Origin: Fen-1258 sp947085815
GTDB lineage: Bacteria > Bacteroidota > Ignavibacteria > Ignavibacteriales > Melioribacteraceae
NCBI GenBank assembly: GCA_947085815.1
Contig: CAMTXU010000022.1
Span: forward strand, 1 to 64,000
Length of the DNA stretch: 64,000 bases
Direction of reading: 5' to 3'
The first letter of the stretch is position 1, and every line of letters begins with the position of its first letter. Positions 1 through 7,367 of this stretch are shown piece by piece. The translations under genes and the position numbers were made by a program. The notes under the pieces are model-generated. The model ran no database searches. It was given only the letters and a program-made list of their open reading frames with translations, and had not been told where the DNA came from.

Positions 1-119
1 ACCGCTTATTTATAGAATGGTAGTTCTTAGAAGAAAAATCTGAAATTATTTTTTGGGGGGTAATATACACAAACTTCAATACGATTTATTATAATCAGTT
101 TTAGGCATTTTATAATCGT

Positions 120-482
120 TTATTCTTCCCTCTTCACTCTCTCAATCGTAAATGCCGGGATACAAACCGATACATACTCGCATGGTTCAGCAAACGGATT
201 TGAGTATCGTACTCGGCTTCCTTTTTTAACACAAATAGATTGGTTCTTCTCAAGTATTACTTCTTCGCCGTCAACTTCAAATTTTTTCTTACCGCTGATG
301 ATATATGTTATTTCATCAAACTCAGGTGTTTGAAATGGCTCAAGCCATTTTGGAGGTGCGATCATATGAGCAAAGCTGTAATCACCGGTCTTAATGCTTG
401 CCTCACCAAAATGTTCTTCGATCAATTTTCCATCATTCGTTGGAACGATGAACGGATTTGTTTGTAGTTCATAGTTTTTCAT
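120..482 (-). CDS. Small cupin-domain protein
   Basis: A 120-residue protein forming a single cupin barrel. The central part has the pattern of a metal- or ligand-binding cupin: an acidic F-D-E-I-T-Y-I-I-S-G-K stretch (about residues 55-66), then a turn with VDGEEV and a hydrophobic strand ending in KGSRVRYSN (about 88-95). The usual histidine pair of the first cupin motif is largely missing (E and Y instead), so metal binding is uncertain. It resembles the EutQ/ethanolamine-type small cupins in length. An AGGA Shine-Dalgarno lies about 8 bases before the ATG. It lies downstream of copA on the same strand, separated by a hairpin repeat. Substrate and role are unknown; a link to metal handling is only suggested by position. 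Confidence 0.8.
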   Translation of the reverse strand: MKNYELQTNPFIVPTNDGKLIEEHFGEASIKTGDYSFAHMIAPPKWLEPFQTPEFDEITYIISGKKKFEVDGEEVILEKNQSICVKKGSRVRYSNPFAEPCEYVSVCIPAFTIERVKREE

Positions 483-494
483 ATTGCTTTCCTA

Positions 495-557
495 TGTCAC
501 TCTGAACAAAGTGAAGAGTCTCATTTATTGAGATGCTTCGTTACACTCAGCATGACA
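495..557. repeat. Dispersed hairpin repeat (GTCATGCTGA-type)
   Basis: An imperfect inverted repeat fills the gap between copA and the cupin gene. The left arm begins TGTCACTCTGA and the right arm, read on the other strand, begins TGTCATGCTGA; both arms run on through an AAG(A/C)(G/A)TCTC stretch to a short loop. It shares the TGTCA..CTGA end design of the 55914-56031 element. Lying directly after the copA stop, it may also act as a transcription attenuator or 3' stabiliser; that is inference. Confidence 0.7.
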
Positions 558-560
558 AGT

Positions 561-2792
561 CTAAATTTTTACTCTTTTCAACCGTAATGAATTACTTACA
601 ACCGAAACGGAGCTAAGCGACATTGCCAATGCGCCGATCATCGGATTTAGCATTCCAACCGCCGCTAATGGAATTCCAATCGTATTATATATAAACGCCC
701 AGAATAAATTCTGCTTGATCGTTTTAATCGTGTGTCTCGAAAGATTTATTGCTTTAACCACACCAAGTAAATTTCCCTGCACTAGGGTTATCTGTGCTGT
801 TTCGATTGCTACATCCGTTCCGGTTCCTATAGCAATACCCACATCGGCTTGTGCAAGTGCAGGCGAATCATTAATACCGTCGCCAACCATCGCCACTACC
901 TCGCCTTTGCTCTGATACTCCTTAACGATTTTTGCTTTCTCGTCGGGAAGGACTTCAGCTTTAAACTCTGTAATTCCCACCCTCTTTGCAATCGCCTCCG
1001 CTGTTTTGGAGTTGTCTCCGGTTATCATTACTGTTCTTATGTTCAGTTTGTTCAATTCTTGAACAGCTCTTTCTGAAGTTTCTTTCAATTTATCTTCAAT
1101 TGCAATCATCCCTTTAAGCTCACCATCAACGGCAACGCACACAACTGTTCTTCCACCTTCAACTAATTTATAGAATCTATCACTTTGTGACTCTGTTTTT
1201 ATTGAATACTCTTTCATCAAATTCATATTACCGATAATAACAGCATGCTTGTTCACAATCCCGGTTAATCCAAATCCGGATAGACTCTGAAATGTTTCCG
1301 GCGGTACCAGTGAAATATCTTTTGATTTTGCTTCTTCAACTATAGCCATTCCTAAAGGATGCTCAGATTTTGATTCAAGAGAAGCGCTCAAGAATAGTAG
1401 ATCATCTTCAGAAATATTCACGGCATTAATATCTGCAACACTTGGTTTTCCTTCCGTAATAGTTCCGGTTTTATCAAAAATAATAGTTGTAATTTTTTGA
1501 GCGAGCTCTAAACTTTCTCCGTTGCGTATTAAAATACCGTTCGATGCACCGAGTCCGCTGCCGACAATTATTGCTGTGGGCGTTGCAAGTCCAAGCGCGC
1601 ATGGGCAAGCGATGATTAACACTGCAACAAAATTTATGAGCGCCACACTAAAAGAATTATGACCGCCGATGAAAAGCCATATCGCAAATGTTATTAGTGC
1701 TATCAAAACGACAATTGGTACAAACACACCGGCAATTTTATCAACAAGTTTTTGAATTGGTGGCTTTGATGCTTGCGCCTGTTCTACTAGTCTGATTATT
1801 TGCGCAAGAACAGTATTGTCCCCAACTTCAGTTACTTTGAAATTAAATGTGCCGTTTTTATTTATAGTACCGCCGATAACTTTGGACTCAATTGTTTTTT
1901 CAGAAGGAATGCTTTCTCCGGTTATCATCGCTTCATCAACTGCGGAATTACCCCAAACAACTATTCCATCCGATGGAATTTTCTCTCCGGGTTTTATCAC
2001 CACAATATGACCAACCTGTAGATCGGAAATATTAATTACAGTTTCTTTATCATTGATAAGAATTTTAGCATTCTTTGGTTTCAGTTCAATCAGCTTTTTG
2101 ATTGCCGTGTTAGTTTTTCTTTTTGCACTGTGTTCAAGCAGCTTTCCCATTAAAATGAGGGTTATTATTACGCCAGCGGTTTCAAAGTAAACATGAGGCA
2201 GTTCACCGTGAGTAGAAACAACATCGGGGAATAGAGCTGCAATTACACTGTATCCGTATGCTGCACCGGTTCCGATTGCAACAAGAGAATTCATCTCAGC
2301 AGAAAAATGTTTAAGGTTTGTCCAAAATATTTGGTAGAATCTCTTTCCGCTGATAAAAACAATTGGTGTAGCAAGAATTAATAATATTTTATGAGTGTAA
2401 TCATTCGAGAAAGGCCAAATGCTTTTGAAGAACGAAAAATCCATCAACATGCTTATTGCAAAAAGGGGTAGAGTAAAAACTAATGCAAGAATAAAATCTC
2501 TTTTAACCTGATTGAAATACTCGTCCTTCTCCGGCAGGGGAGAGTCTATATCAGTTGAAGAAAGATTCACTTTTATATCGGATTCTAATTTTAGTTTGTA
2601 GCCGTAATCATTTACGGCTACAACTACGGAATCAAGATTAAAATTTTCATTATCAACTTCAAACGTAACACGCTCGGTTGCAAGATTAACGTTTACATTT
2701 TTTACTCCATCAAACTTGCCGATAATTTTTTCAACACGTGTAACGCAGCTTGCGCATGTCATTCCTTCGACGGGGAGATTGAAATTTTTCAT
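561..2792 (-). CDS. copA: Copper-translocating P1B-type ATPase CopA
   Basis: A 743-residue inner-membrane heavy-metal pump that exports Cu(I) from the cytoplasm using ATP. One N-terminal heavy-metal-associated domain carries MTCASC (residues 11-16). After it come the P-type ATPase hallmarks: the actuator TGES (291-294), the transmembrane metal site CPC (396-398), the phosphorylation motif DKTGT (440-444), the HP dipeptide (478-479) and GDGIND (637-642). CPC with a GMTCxxC domain indicates a Cu/Ag (P1B-1) rather than Zn/Cd pump. Length is normal for one-HMA CopA proteins. It starts 5 bases after the stop of the chaperone gene copZ, so the two are surely co-transcribed. No CopY/CueR-type regulator is visible nearby. 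Confidence 0.96.
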   Translation of the reverse strand: MKNFNLPVEGMTCASCVTRVEKIIGKFDGVKNVNVNLATERVTFEVDNENFNLDSVVVAVNDYGYKLKLESDIKVNLSSTDIDSPLPEKDEYFNQVKRDFILALVFTLPLFAISMLMDFSFFKSIWPFSNDYTHKILLILATPIVFISGKRFYQIFWTNLKHFSAEMNSLVAIGTGAAYGYSVIAALFPDVVSTHGELPHVYFETAGVIITLILMGKLLEHSAKRKTNTAIKKLIELKPKNAKILINDKETVINISDLQVGHIVVIKPGEKIPSDGIVVWGNSAVDEAMITGESIPSEKTIESKVIGGTINKNGTFNFKVTEVGDNTVLAQIIRLVEQAQASKPPIQKLVDKIAGVFVPIVVLIALITFAIWLFIGGHNSFSVALINFVAVLIIACPCALGLATPTAIIVGSGLGASNGILIRNGESLELAQKITTIIFDKTGTITEGKPSVADINAVNISEDDLLFLSASLESKSEHPLGMAIVEEAKSKDISLVPPETFQSLSGFGLTGIVNKHAVIIGNMNLMKEYSIKTESQSDRFYKLVEGGRTVVCVAVDGELKGMIAIEDKLKETSERAVQELNKLNIRTVMITGDNSKTAEAIAKRVGITEFKAEVLPDEKAKIVKEYQSKGEVVAMVGDGINDSPALAQADVGIAIGTGTDVAIETAQITLVQGNLLGVVKAINLSRHTIKTIKQNLFWAFIYNTIGIPLAAVGMLNPMIGALAMSLSSVSVVSNSLRLKRVKI

Positions 2793-2797
2793 GATAT

Positions 2798-2998
2798 TTA
2801 TTCTGCAATCTCGTATCCGGCTTCCCTAATTGCATTTTCAACCGCAGAGGTTTCAATTTTAGATTCGTCAAATTTTACTTTTACCGATCCGATTTCAACT
2901 TCAACTGATTCCAAATTTAATTTTGAGAGCTCTTTTTTAACTGCCATTACACAATGTCCGCAGCTCATTCCATTTATTTTATAACCCAACTCGTTCAT
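2798..2998 (-). CDS. copZ: Copper chaperone CopZ-like HMA protein
   Basis: A stand-alone heavy-metal-associated domain of about 66 residues with the metal-binding loop GMSCGHC near its N terminus, predicted to carry Cu(I) to CopA, encoded just downstream. The open frame extends to 3022, but the ATG at 2998 is chosen because a strong GGAGG Shine-Dalgarno (3003-3007) lies 4 bases before it and would otherwise be inside the coding sequence; this start also begins the protein at the first beta strand of the ferredoxin-like fold. Alternative: a generic HMA-domain protein for another soft metal, but the copA coupling favours copper. Confidence 0.9.
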   Translation of the reverse strand: MNELGYKINGMSCGHCVMAVKKELSKLNLESVEVEIGSVKVKFDESKIETSAVENAIREAGYEIAE

Positions 2999-3080
2999 TA
3001 TTCCTCCAAATGAATTGTTCAATAAAAAACTTACTTAATAAGATGGTAAATAATAAGAAATGATTCAGTGAAATGAAAAA

Positions 3081-3626
3081 TTATGTGTTGTCTTCTGGCT
3101 TTTCTTTTTTGGTAACTTTCAAAGTAAACATATCATTATCTCCATCTTCCACGTACTTCTCTAGAACATCATCGCCGAGAGTTTGTATCTGTTCTTTACC
3201 GGTCTTAACTTTTATTTCATCAACGATATTTTCTTTAGGATTGAGAGTAGAAAGATTTTTCAAGACAGAGATTCGATTATTTTGAATTCTTGGTTCAGGC
3301 CTCTTATTCTCAGCTTTGCGTTTAGGGGAATCTTTTTGAGATGGTTTTCTTCTAATTTCATCCTTCTTCTTTTGGCTACCGGATCTATTCTTTTCAACTT
3401 CTTTCGGTTTTGCTTCGTGATAAACTTTAATTGGATTTGGATTGGATGGAAGAGGGATTTCAATTTTTGAGATTGGTTCTAAAAAGGTTGCATTTTTATC
3501 TTTGCCAATAATGTTTTCACCCTTTCTCTGCTTTACCTTAAAACCTATATAGGAGATCGAAAGAGTAAGAATCGTCAGTACAACAACAATTTTTAATATG
3601 GTGTATATTATTGGTATTAATTCCAT
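3081..3626 (-). CDS. Membrane-anchored basic protein of unknown function
   Basis: A 181-residue protein that I do not recognise. An N-terminal transmembrane helix (about residues 5-28) is followed by a long, highly charged, low-complexity region rich in lysine, proline and glutamate (about 60-125), then a short acidic C-terminal part (about 145-170) that may fold. The N terminus (ELIPIIYT...SYIGFKVKQR) closely matches that of the next gene upstream (SLVPIIYT...SYISYKTKSR), so the two are paralogues or share an anchor module. The long region presumably sits in the cytoplasm (positive-inside rule). Whether it belongs with the copper genes downstream (83-base gap) or the paralogue upstream (56-base gap) is open; the second seems likelier. 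Confidence 0.7.
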   Translation of the reverse strand: MELIPIIYTILKIVVVLTILTLSISYIGFKVKQRKGENIIGKDKNATFLEPISKIEIPLPSNPNPIKVYHEAKPKEVEKNRSGSQKKKDEIRRKPSQKDSPKRKAENKRPEPRIQNNRISVLKNLSTLNPKENIVDEIKVKTGKEQIQTLGDDVLEKYVEDGDNDMFTLKVTKKEKPEDNT

Positions 3627-3682
3627 AACCTAACATATGAAATTAATATAATTGCGACAATTCCGTTAAGCATTAGTTTCTT

Positions 3683-4300
3683 TTAAATTGCCTGTTGAAT
3701 TCTCGGAGCCGAAAATGAAGTATAGTCATGTTCTGGCTTATCGCTATAGTAGGAAATCAAATTTACGTCACCTTGGCCTGTATAACGCTTATCGCCTCTT
3801 CCTGAATAATTCTCAACTTTCGCAGGTTCCGAAATGTTGAATTTTTCGGAGTGATTTATGATTTCAAGTCTATTCATATGCTGGGTAGTTTTAAAGCGTC
3901 GGGGTTGATAAGCGGAATCGACATTCACTAGTGTTGCATTTTTACTTTTCTCAACCTCTTTGATAATTTTTGGATCATAATTTCTTTTCAGCGATTCCTG
4001 TTTTAATCTGAGAGAATTATTTTCTTTTCTGGAAGACTCATCCTGTTTTTTCGAATGATTATTTGACTGTATAGGTATCACATACTGAAAAGCCTCCTGC
4101 CTAACTATGTTTTGGTTATAACCATTAGCCGCAATAGGTTGATACGCTAAACGGTTTCCAAGAGGATCATAATTTTTCAGGTGGACCGGTATTCTGTCTC
4201 TGGACTTTGTTTTATAAGAAATGTAGGAAACAATGATCACGAAGAGGAGAAATCCTGAAAAAATTAAAATACTTGTATATATAATAGGAACGAGAGACAT
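3683..4300 (-). CDS. Membrane-anchored protein of unknown function, paralogue of neighbour
   Basis: A 205-residue protein with one N-terminal membrane helix (about residues 6-29) and a polar, probably disordered tail rich in Asn, Ser, Gln, Lys and Tyr. No catalytic motif or known domain is visible. The anchor and the first basic residues after it match the adjacent 181-residue protein, while the tails are unrelated in sequence, which suggests tandem duplication with fast divergence of the tail, or selection on anchor and charge only. It is transcribed divergently from the HU gene. Function unknown; a membrane tether or scaffold is possible but unproven. Confidence 0.7.
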   Translation of the reverse strand: MSLVPIIYTSILIFSGFLLFVIIVSYISYKTKSRDRIPVHLKNYDPLGNRLAYQPIAANGYNQNIVRQEAFQYVIPIQSNNHSKKQDESSRKENNSLRLKQESLKRNYDPKIIKEVEKSKNATLVNVDSAYQPRRFKTTQHMNRLEIINHSEKFNISEPAKVENYSGRGDKRYTGQGDVNLISYYSDKPEHDYTSFSAPRIQQAI

Positions 4301-4495
4301 GATATTTTCCGTTTTTTTGATTATAAAATCAAATGCTGTACCAGAAGAAATATGCTGATTTAGGCAAATTTTTAGATTTTTTTTATTTCACTAAGGATAA
4401 TCTGTATTGAAGTGAGGCAAGATTTAATTTTTGAGATTAATTAAAGCTTTTAACGAAAAGGAATCTTCTCCAAAGAATTTGTTTTTACCCTGCTT

Positions 4496-4526
4496 TTTGA
4501 TATTTTTTGACCCACTTTTATCTGTA
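4496..4526 (+). promoter_or_regulatory. Candidate Bacteroidota-type promoter for the HU gene
   Basis: TTTG at 4496-4499 is followed after 19 bases by TATCTGTA at 4519-4526, a partial match to the TTTG-N19-TAnnTTTG promoter of Bacteroidota. The predicted start of transcription would lie roughly 20 bases before the HU start codon at 4553, leaving room for the GAGG ribosome binding site. The -7 box is imperfect, so this is tentative. Confidence 0.35.
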
Positions 4527-4552
4527 ACTCACTTAAAAATTAGAGGTTAGAG

Positions 4553-4873
4553 ATGACGAAGGCAGATATTGTCGAAAAAGTTGCGAACGGAACCGGACTA
4601 ACCAAGTTAGAGACCGAAGCAATTGTAGAAGGATTTTTAAATACCGTTATTGGTGCGTTGCGCGAAGGCAATGGAATTGAGATTCGCGGATTCGGAAGTT
4701 ACCGGGTGAAAAAGAAAAAAGCTCGTTATGCGCGTAACCCTAGAACCGGTGAGAAAGTTTATGTTGGCGAGCATTATGTCCCGATGTTTAAATTTTCAAA
4801 AGATTTCAAATCTGCGGTAGATGCCGGAATGAAAATTCAGGACTTAAAAGAAAATCAAGAAGTAGGAGATTGA
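4553..4873 (+). CDS. hup: HU-family nucleoid DNA-binding protein
   Basis: A 106-residue histone-like protein. It has the HU/IHF fold signature: N-terminal helices beginning MTKADIVEKVA, then the beta arm with GFGSYRVKKKKARYARNPRTG (about residues 45-65), where the RNPRTG arm-tip motif intercalates into DNA. The C terminus is slightly longer than classical HU (about 90) by an acidic tail. It should bend and compact DNA as a dimer. A GAGG ribosome binding site precedes the ATG. The next gene starts one base after its stop, so they form an operon. HU and IHF cannot be told apart from sequence alone. Confidence 0.95.
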   Translation: MTKADIVEKVANGTGLTKLETEAIVEGFLNTVIGALREGNGIEIRGFGSYRVKKKKARYARNPRTGEKVYVGEHYVPMFKFSKDFKSAVDAGMKIQDLKENQEVGD

Positions 4874-4874
4874 A

Positions 4875-5639
4875 ATGTTAAGGTGTTCAGTGTGCGGAGA
4901 AGACGTAAATATTTATGAAAAAACATGCTCAAGCTGTGGTGCATCAATAGATAACAAAAGCGGAAGTTCAAAAACCTCTTCTTCCAATAATCTTAAAAAC
5001 CCCGCCAACTCTAATACTAAAAATGAATCCTCAAAGAGTAAGAAGAGTAGTAATACGAAACAAGATGCAATAAAATTGAATTCGGTCTCATCAACAAAAT
5101 TATTTTATCTGGTCTTCTTCTTAATTTTGATCGGTGCGATACTTATCTATTCTACCGGTGTTTTTGATTCAGCTCCAAAATCTTTTTCTTCTCAGCAGGG
5201 CAATGCTAATAATCCTCATGCAGGCGTTGATCTTAAAAATCTTGAACAGATCAATACACTTGAGGGAATTGTAAAGCAGAATCCGAAAGATTATCAATCG
5301 CTACTGCAGCTCGCACACTTGTTGAATGATTCCGGATTCAAAGAGAAAGCGGTTGAAAAATATATTGCTTATTTAAAACAATTCCCGAAAGAAGCGGATG
5401 TATGGGTTGATATGGGAGTTTGTTATTTCGAATTAGGTAAGAATGATGATGCCATTACTTCTATGGAGAGAGGTTTGAAGATAAATCCGAACCATCAGAT
5501 AGCAAATTTAAATCTTGGTATAGTTAACATGACGGCAGGTAATAAAGAAAAAGCTGTCGGTTATTGGAAAAAGGCTATAGAAATAGATCCGAGTAACGAG
5601 ATCGGTAAAAAAGCGAAAGAATTAATTACAACACATTAA
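4875..5639 (+). CDS. Zinc-ribbon, single-pass membrane TPR protein
   Basis: A 254-residue protein with three visible parts. The N terminus is a zinc ribbon with two CxxC pairs (CSVC at 4-7, CSSC at 18-21). A Ser/Asn/Lys linker follows, then a transmembrane helix (about 75-94). The C-terminal half (about 118-250) holds tetratricopeptide repeats, recognisable from LLQLAHLLNDSG, VWVDMGVCYFELGKNDDAI and ANLNLGIVNMTAGNKEKAV. The zinc ribbon should face the cytoplasm and the TPR domain the periplasm. TPRs usually mediate protein-protein contacts; the partner is unknown. It sits between HU and a ribosomal-type peptide and likely shares their transcript. I know no characterised protein with this exact order. 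Confidence 0.85.
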   Translation: MLRCSVCGEDVNIYEKTCSSCGASIDNKSGSSKTSSSNNLKNPANSNTKNESSKSKKSSNTKQDAIKLNSVSSTKLFYLVFFLILIGAILIYSTGVFDSAPKSFSSQQGNANNPHAGVDLKNLEQINTLEGIVKQNPKDYQSLLQLAHLLNDSGFKEKAVEKYIAYLKQFPKEADVWVDMGVCYFELGKNDDAITSMERGLKINPNHQIANLNLGIVNMTAGNKEKAVGYWKKAIEIDPSNEIGKKAKELITTH

Positions 5640-5651
5640 AGGAGGATGTAA

Positions 5652-5747
5652 ATGCCTTGCGGTAGAAAAAGAAAACGCCACAAAATGGCTACGCACAAGC
5701 GTAAAAAACGCTTAAGAAAAAATCGTCATAAAAAGAAATTGAGATAA
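5652..5747 (+). CDS. AURKAIP1/COX24-type basic peptide (bTHX-like ribosomal protein)
   Basis: A 31-residue, extremely basic peptide starting MPCGRKRKRHKMATHKRKKR and ending RHKKKLR. The KRKRHKMATHKRKKRLRKNRHK core is the AURKAIP1/COX24 domain, found in many Bacteroidota genomes as a tiny stand-alone gene and related to mitoribosomal mS38; it is thought to bind ribosomal RNA. It is below usual ORF-calling limits, but a perfect AGGAGG lies 5 bases upstream of the ATG, and it sits 12 bases after the TPR gene. An N-terminal Cys at position 3 is a small oddity. Ribosomal association is inferred from family knowledge. Confidence 0.88.
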   Translation: MPCGRKRKRHKMATHKRKKRLRKNRHKKKLR

Positions 5748-5750
5748 TGT

Positions 5751-5825
5751 AATGGTTGATGTTTGATGTACGATGACTAATGTGGATTTTTTTCCATCAA
5801 CCATCAACCATTGTCCATTTTTTCT
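5751..5825 (+). terminator. Long hairpin with T-run after the HU operon
   Basis: AATGGTTGATGTTTGATG at 5751-5768 pairs, with one mismatch, with the reverse-complementary stretch at 5795-5812; a T-run follows at 5818-5823. It lies directly after the bTHX-like gene and before tRNA-Thr, the place for a terminator. The loop is long (26 bases) for an intrinsic terminator, and the sequence also looks like a dispersed ATTG-type low-complexity repeat, so the role is uncertain. Confidence 0.5.
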
Positions 5826-5831
5826 TAATAA

Positions 5832-5904
5832 GCCACCTTAGCTCAGCTGGTAGAGCAGCTCATTCGTAATGAGCAGGTCGGCGGTTCGAATCCGCCAGGT
5901 GGCT
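5832..5904 (+). tRNA. tRNA-Thr (anticodon CGT)
   Basis: A complete 73-base cloverleaf: 7-bp acceptor stem (GCCACCT with AGGTGGC), D arm GCTC-AGCTGGTA-GAGC, anticodon stem GCTCA/TGAGC with loop TTCGTAA, and T arm GGCGG-TTCGAAT-CCGCC. The anticodon CGT at 5865-5867 reads ACG threonine codons. The discriminator base is T and CCA is not encoded. There is no intron or mismatch in any stem. It stands alone, between the HU operon and the dcw cluster. Confidence 0.97.
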
Positions 5905-5990
5905 CAAACAATTCTAATATCCTCTTCTTTTGACCAAACATTGCTAGTTAAATTCTAAAAGAAGAAACCTATGAATAATTACTTCTTGGT

Positions 5991-6056
5991 CATTGGTTAT
6001 TCACACGAAAGTGTGAATCCAATGTAATTCTAATAGATTCCCTTTTGTGCGGGAAT
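5991..6056. repeat. Two tandem hairpins, one with a GAAA tetraloop
   Basis: The first hairpin is CATTGG/CCAATG (5991-5996 with 6019-6024) enclosing TTCACAC-GAAA-GTGTGAA (6000-6017). The second is ATTCCC/GGGAAT (6037-6042 with 6051-6056). The design stem-GAAA-stem-TCC resembles the ATTCCCGC...GCGGGAAT arm of the 23153 repeat but with different, compensated stem bases. Lies downstream of tRNA-Thr in a region without genes. Function unknown. Confidence 0.55.
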
Positions 6057-6112
6057 AACAATTGAATAGTTCAGAAGTATCAAGAAGAAATTGAACAAGA
6101 ACTAATTTAGTT

Positions 6113-6340
6113 CTAATTTTTACTGTTCTGATTCATAGCGGTTTGTTGATGAAAAAAATGAAGCCCTCTAATAATAGCCTCGTTCCTATCATACTCCTTC
6201 TCTCTTTTAATAAATTCATTTTCATTTCGCGCAGTTCGTAAAAATTTCCATTTCATTTTCAATTCAATGAAAATGAAATAAGTTATGATAGAGAAGATTC
6301 CAATTATTACCATTAACCCGAGTGGAAGAACATCATTCAT
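6113..6340 (-). CDS. Hypothetical small membrane protein
   Basis: A 75-residue ORF with one convincing N-terminal transmembrane helix (about residues 5-27) and a charged C-terminal half rich in Lys, Arg and Glu. An AAGGA ribosome binding site sits 8 bases before the ATG, which supports it being real. No similarity to a known family is recognised. The topology (short periplasmic N terminus, cytoplasmic basic tail) recalls small membrane anchors such as those at 3081-4300, though the sequence differs. It stands alone between the tRNA and mraZ on the opposite strand. Confidence 0.5.
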   Translation of the reverse strand: MNDVLPLGLMVIIGIFSIITYFIFIELKMKWKFLRTARNENEFIKREKEYDRNEAIIRGLHFFHQQTAMNQNSKN

Positions 6341-6838
6341 TGATTGTTCCTTCTTTTTACTCTTATTATCGGATTATTTGCATTAAAGCTTAAGTATAAG
6401 TTTAATGAAATTGTTGGATTGACTTATAAATTTTCGCAGAAATTCAACTTGAGATTTGAACAAAACTCTTCTTGCAAGTCTAAAGAAAATACAAGGGTTT
6501 GAATGAAAATGAGTAAACATCAAAATTTACGGAGGTTGCTTAAAAATACAACTCGAACTTAAATTTATAATTCTATTCGAAATTGAACTTCTTACATAAA
6601 AATTACAATAGCGGTCGAGATTATTTCATTTCCCGGTTAATATTTAGTTTTGATTGCAACGCAGTTTCGTAATTAGTAAGAACGAAAGTCGAATCTATAA
6701 GGTGACTCAAAACTATCAAATTTCCACCAGGTAGTTCGCCGCCCCTTTTATAACTAACGGATAATTTTTCTCTTTTTTATCTCTATGTGATATAAGCCCG
6801 ATATTAATATTTTTCTCAACCCTTAAAGCAAAAAAACC
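6341..6838. other. Long intergenic leader before the dcw cluster
   Basis: About 500 AT-rich bases without a supported gene. I found no rRNA, tRNA or riboswitch-like fold. A minus-strand frame at 6716-6997 overlaps mraZ and lacks coding character. The right end leads into the mraZ promoter. The 5' part presumably carries the promoter of the small membrane gene on the other strand. Confidence 0.5.
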
Positions 6839-6869
6839 TTGACAATCCCATATAAAATCAGTTATTTTG
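6839..6869 (+). promoter_or_regulatory. Candidate mraZ (dcw cluster) promoter
   Basis: TTGACA at 6839-6844 is followed after 17 bases by TTATTT (6862-6867). The same bases also read as CTTG-N20-TTATTTTG, close to the Bacteroidota TTTG/TAnnTTTG pattern. It lies about 50 bases upstream of the mraZ start and just before the candidate MraZ boxes, the arrangement seen in other dcw clusters. Not tested. Confidence 0.45.
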
Positions 6870-6876
6870 CATCTCA

Positions 6877-6911
6877 GTGGGTGATAGTGTTTAATATTCC
6901 CAAATAGTGGA
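6877..6911 (+). promoter_or_regulatory. Candidate MraZ-binding repeats
   Basis: GTGGG at 6877, GTGTT at 6887 and GTGGA at 6907 lie on a strict 10-base register. MraZ is known to bind tandem TGGG/GTGGG-type repeats one helical turn apart upstream of its own gene, repressing the dcw operon. One position in the register (6897) does not match, and two of the three units are degenerate, so this is suggestive only. Confidence 0.35.
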
Positions 6912-6917
6912 TGACCA

Positions 6918-7367
6918 ATGTTCATAGGCAGTTTTAAATATTCCGTTGACGCCAAAGGAAGAGTAAGTATTCCTTCTATTTTCAAAAAATATGTCAATGA
7001 AGTTGCAAACGAAACATTTGTAATGACGAGAGGAATTGTTCAGTGCATTGATATCTACCCTCAAGATTTTTGGAAGGAAGAAGTACTTACACGTGTAAAT
7101 CAACTTGATGATTTTGACCCTGAAGAAGCAGCATTCAAAAGAATGTTGTTTGAATTGGCGGCGGAATACAAACTCGATTCTCAATCACGTCTGCTCGTTC
7201 CAAAAAATCTTCTGGAATTTGCCGGGATAGAAAGAGAAGTTTTTATTCTTGGACAAAACAAGAAAATTGAAATTTGGAATCCCGAAGTCTATGAAGCACA
7301 GAAAAAAGAAAACTCTAAACCATTTGCTGAAATTGCAAAACAAGTAATGCAGAAAAAACCGAAATGA
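6918..7367 (+). CDS. mraZ: Transcriptional regulator MraZ
   Basis: A 149-residue DNA-binding protein made of two AbrB-like SpoVT halves. The first half opens with the family signature MFIGSFKYSVDAKGRVSIP (residues 1-19), and the second half repeats it as YKLDSQSRLLVPKNLLEFAG (about 85-104). MraZ forms a ring and represses the dcw operon through repeats upstream of itself. It is the first gene of the cluster and its stop overlaps the rsmH start (ATGA). The length is typical. Repeats that could serve as its operator lie 7-41 bases upstream of its ATG. Confidence 0.96.
   Translation: MFIGSFKYSVDAKGRVSIPSIFKKYVNEVANETFVMTRGIVQCIDIYPQDFWKEEVLTRVNQLDDFDPEEAAFKRMLFELAAEYKLDSQSRLLVPKNLLEFAGIEREVFILGQNKKIEIWNPEVYEAQKKENSKPFAEIAKQVMQKKPK

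Noticed and set aside
6341..6838. Structured RNA or riboswitch before mraZ
   Set aside because: No conserved stem set or known motif could be recognised by eye.
6716..7184. Two minus-strand frames over the mraZ start
   Set aside because: They overlap a certain gene and its promoter; no coding character.
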